NCBI GenBank assembly: GCA_030430995.1
Contig: JAUIKA010000004.1
Location: 1-24,702, forward strand
Reading direction: 5' to 3'
DNA from: Alphaproteobacteria bacterium
GTDB taxonomy: Bacteria > Pseudomonadota > Alphaproteobacteria > Rickettsiales > Rickettsiaceae
DNA length: 24,702 bases
Each line of letters begins with the position of its first letter. Position 1 is the first letter of the stretch. Position numbers and translations under genes: made by a program. Below, in pieces: positions 24,281 through 24,702 of this stretch. The notes beneath the pieces were generated by a model that worked only from the letters and a program-made list of their open reading frames with translations, was not told where the DNA came from and ran no database searches.

Positions 24281-24702
24281 ATGACCCCCTCAACTCTATG
24301 TAGCTGCATATTAACACCTGAATTAGAAACAAGAGCTATTAGATTTCTATTATCAAGTGGAGAACTAGATATATTTTTTGATGAGGGATGCTTCTTTAAA
24401 TTAGCAATATCAGAGAAAAATCCTAGGATTTTAAAAGCATTACTAGAGCGATTTGAGAGAATTTATCCTCAGGGCTTTGACCAAAACTTACCCCAAAGGC
24501 ATAAATTACAAGCTATTTTAGCTAGAATTGTTGATGATGTGGAAGAGGAAGATTTGGACGGGCTAAAAGATATTATTACCCCATATGTAGATTTAGGATT
24601 ATCAGATTTTCAACCAACTTCGCAAGTATGCGTATTAGAAGATAGGGGAAAGGATGTAATGTTATTTTATAGAACAATCAGGGAAGAGCTAGCTAGTGTA
24701 AA
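24281..24702 (+). CDS. Unknown helical protein, partial at right edge
   Basis: ATG 24281 opens a frame of at least 140 codons that is still open at the window edge. It begins MTPSTLCSCILTPELETRAI. The segment GELDIFFDEGCFFKLAISEKNPRILKALLERF (residues 27-58, shown here only by its sense: an acidic loop, then two short helices) has the spacing of a degenerate ankyrin-like repeat, but one unit is not enough to name the family. An AAGG word lies about eight bases upstream of the start. It follows the 423-aa gene on the same strand with a 91-bp gap. No enzymatic motif is visible in the part present. Confidence 0.6.
   Translation, partial: MTPSTLCSCILTPELETRAIRFLLSSGELDIFFDEGCFFKLAISEKNPRILKALLERFERIYPQGFDQNLPQRHKLQAILARIVDDVEEEDLDGLKDIITPYVDLGLSDFQPTSQVCVLEDRGKDVMLFYRTIREELASV

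Overview
The window looks like a chromosomal segment of an obligate intracellular alphaproteobacterium of the order Rickettsiales. The base composition is very AT-rich and non-coding remnants are common. The core proteins (LpxB, RuvX, a short DnaA-like Hda, monothiol glutaredoxin, Lon, L19) have an alphaproteobacterial look. The accessory content (PD-(D/E)XK 'Rpn' nuclease, Tn3 and IS6 transposases, giant repeat proteins) is typical of Rickettsiales mobile and host-interaction gene pools. The genus cannot be fixed from the sequence alone.

Left accessory region (1 to about 10.5 kb). A giant minus-strand gene starts at 4352 and runs off the left edge. It encodes an alpha-helical HEAT/ARM-like solenoid followed by the start of a SecA-like DEAD motor domain (STGEGKS P-loop). 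Just upstream lies an apparently intact IS6-family transposase. Beyond it are decayed relatives: two HEAT-like ORFs separated by a one-base frameshift at an A7 tract (5212-6869), then a broken gene (6941-9669) that once encoded a P-loop NTPase, a long coiled coil and a collagen-like glycine-rich segment. The region ends with a Tn3-family transposase remnant (about 9850-10477).

Core block (10.5 to 20.5 kb). This holds a small helical protein of unknown function, a membrane GT2 glycosyltransferase behind ruvX, and lpxB divergent from ruvX with only 4 bp between starts. A tight minus-strand operon follows: AI-2E/PerM-family membrane protein, hda, grxD. Divergent from it is lon, followed 12 bp later by a lone MrpD/NuoN-like antiporter subunit. 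The block ends with rplS behind a clear sigma-70 promoter, and tRNA-Ser(GGA). Functions covered are DNA repair and replication control, lipid A synthesis, Fe-S/redox, proteolysis, ion transport and translation.

Right accessory region (20.6 to 24.7 kb). This holds an Rpn-type nuclease gene with a six-unit 12-bp minisatellite and a serine recombinase pseudogene with three in-frame nonsense codons. A 52-aa ORF overlaps the recombinase start. After it come an IS-transposase remnant, a 423-aa protein with a possible clan CE cysteine-protease-like His/Asp/Cys arrangement, and the start of another unknown ORF that runs off the right edge. The strongest leads are the giant HEAT-SecA-like protein with its decayed neighbours, and the 423-aa putative effector.
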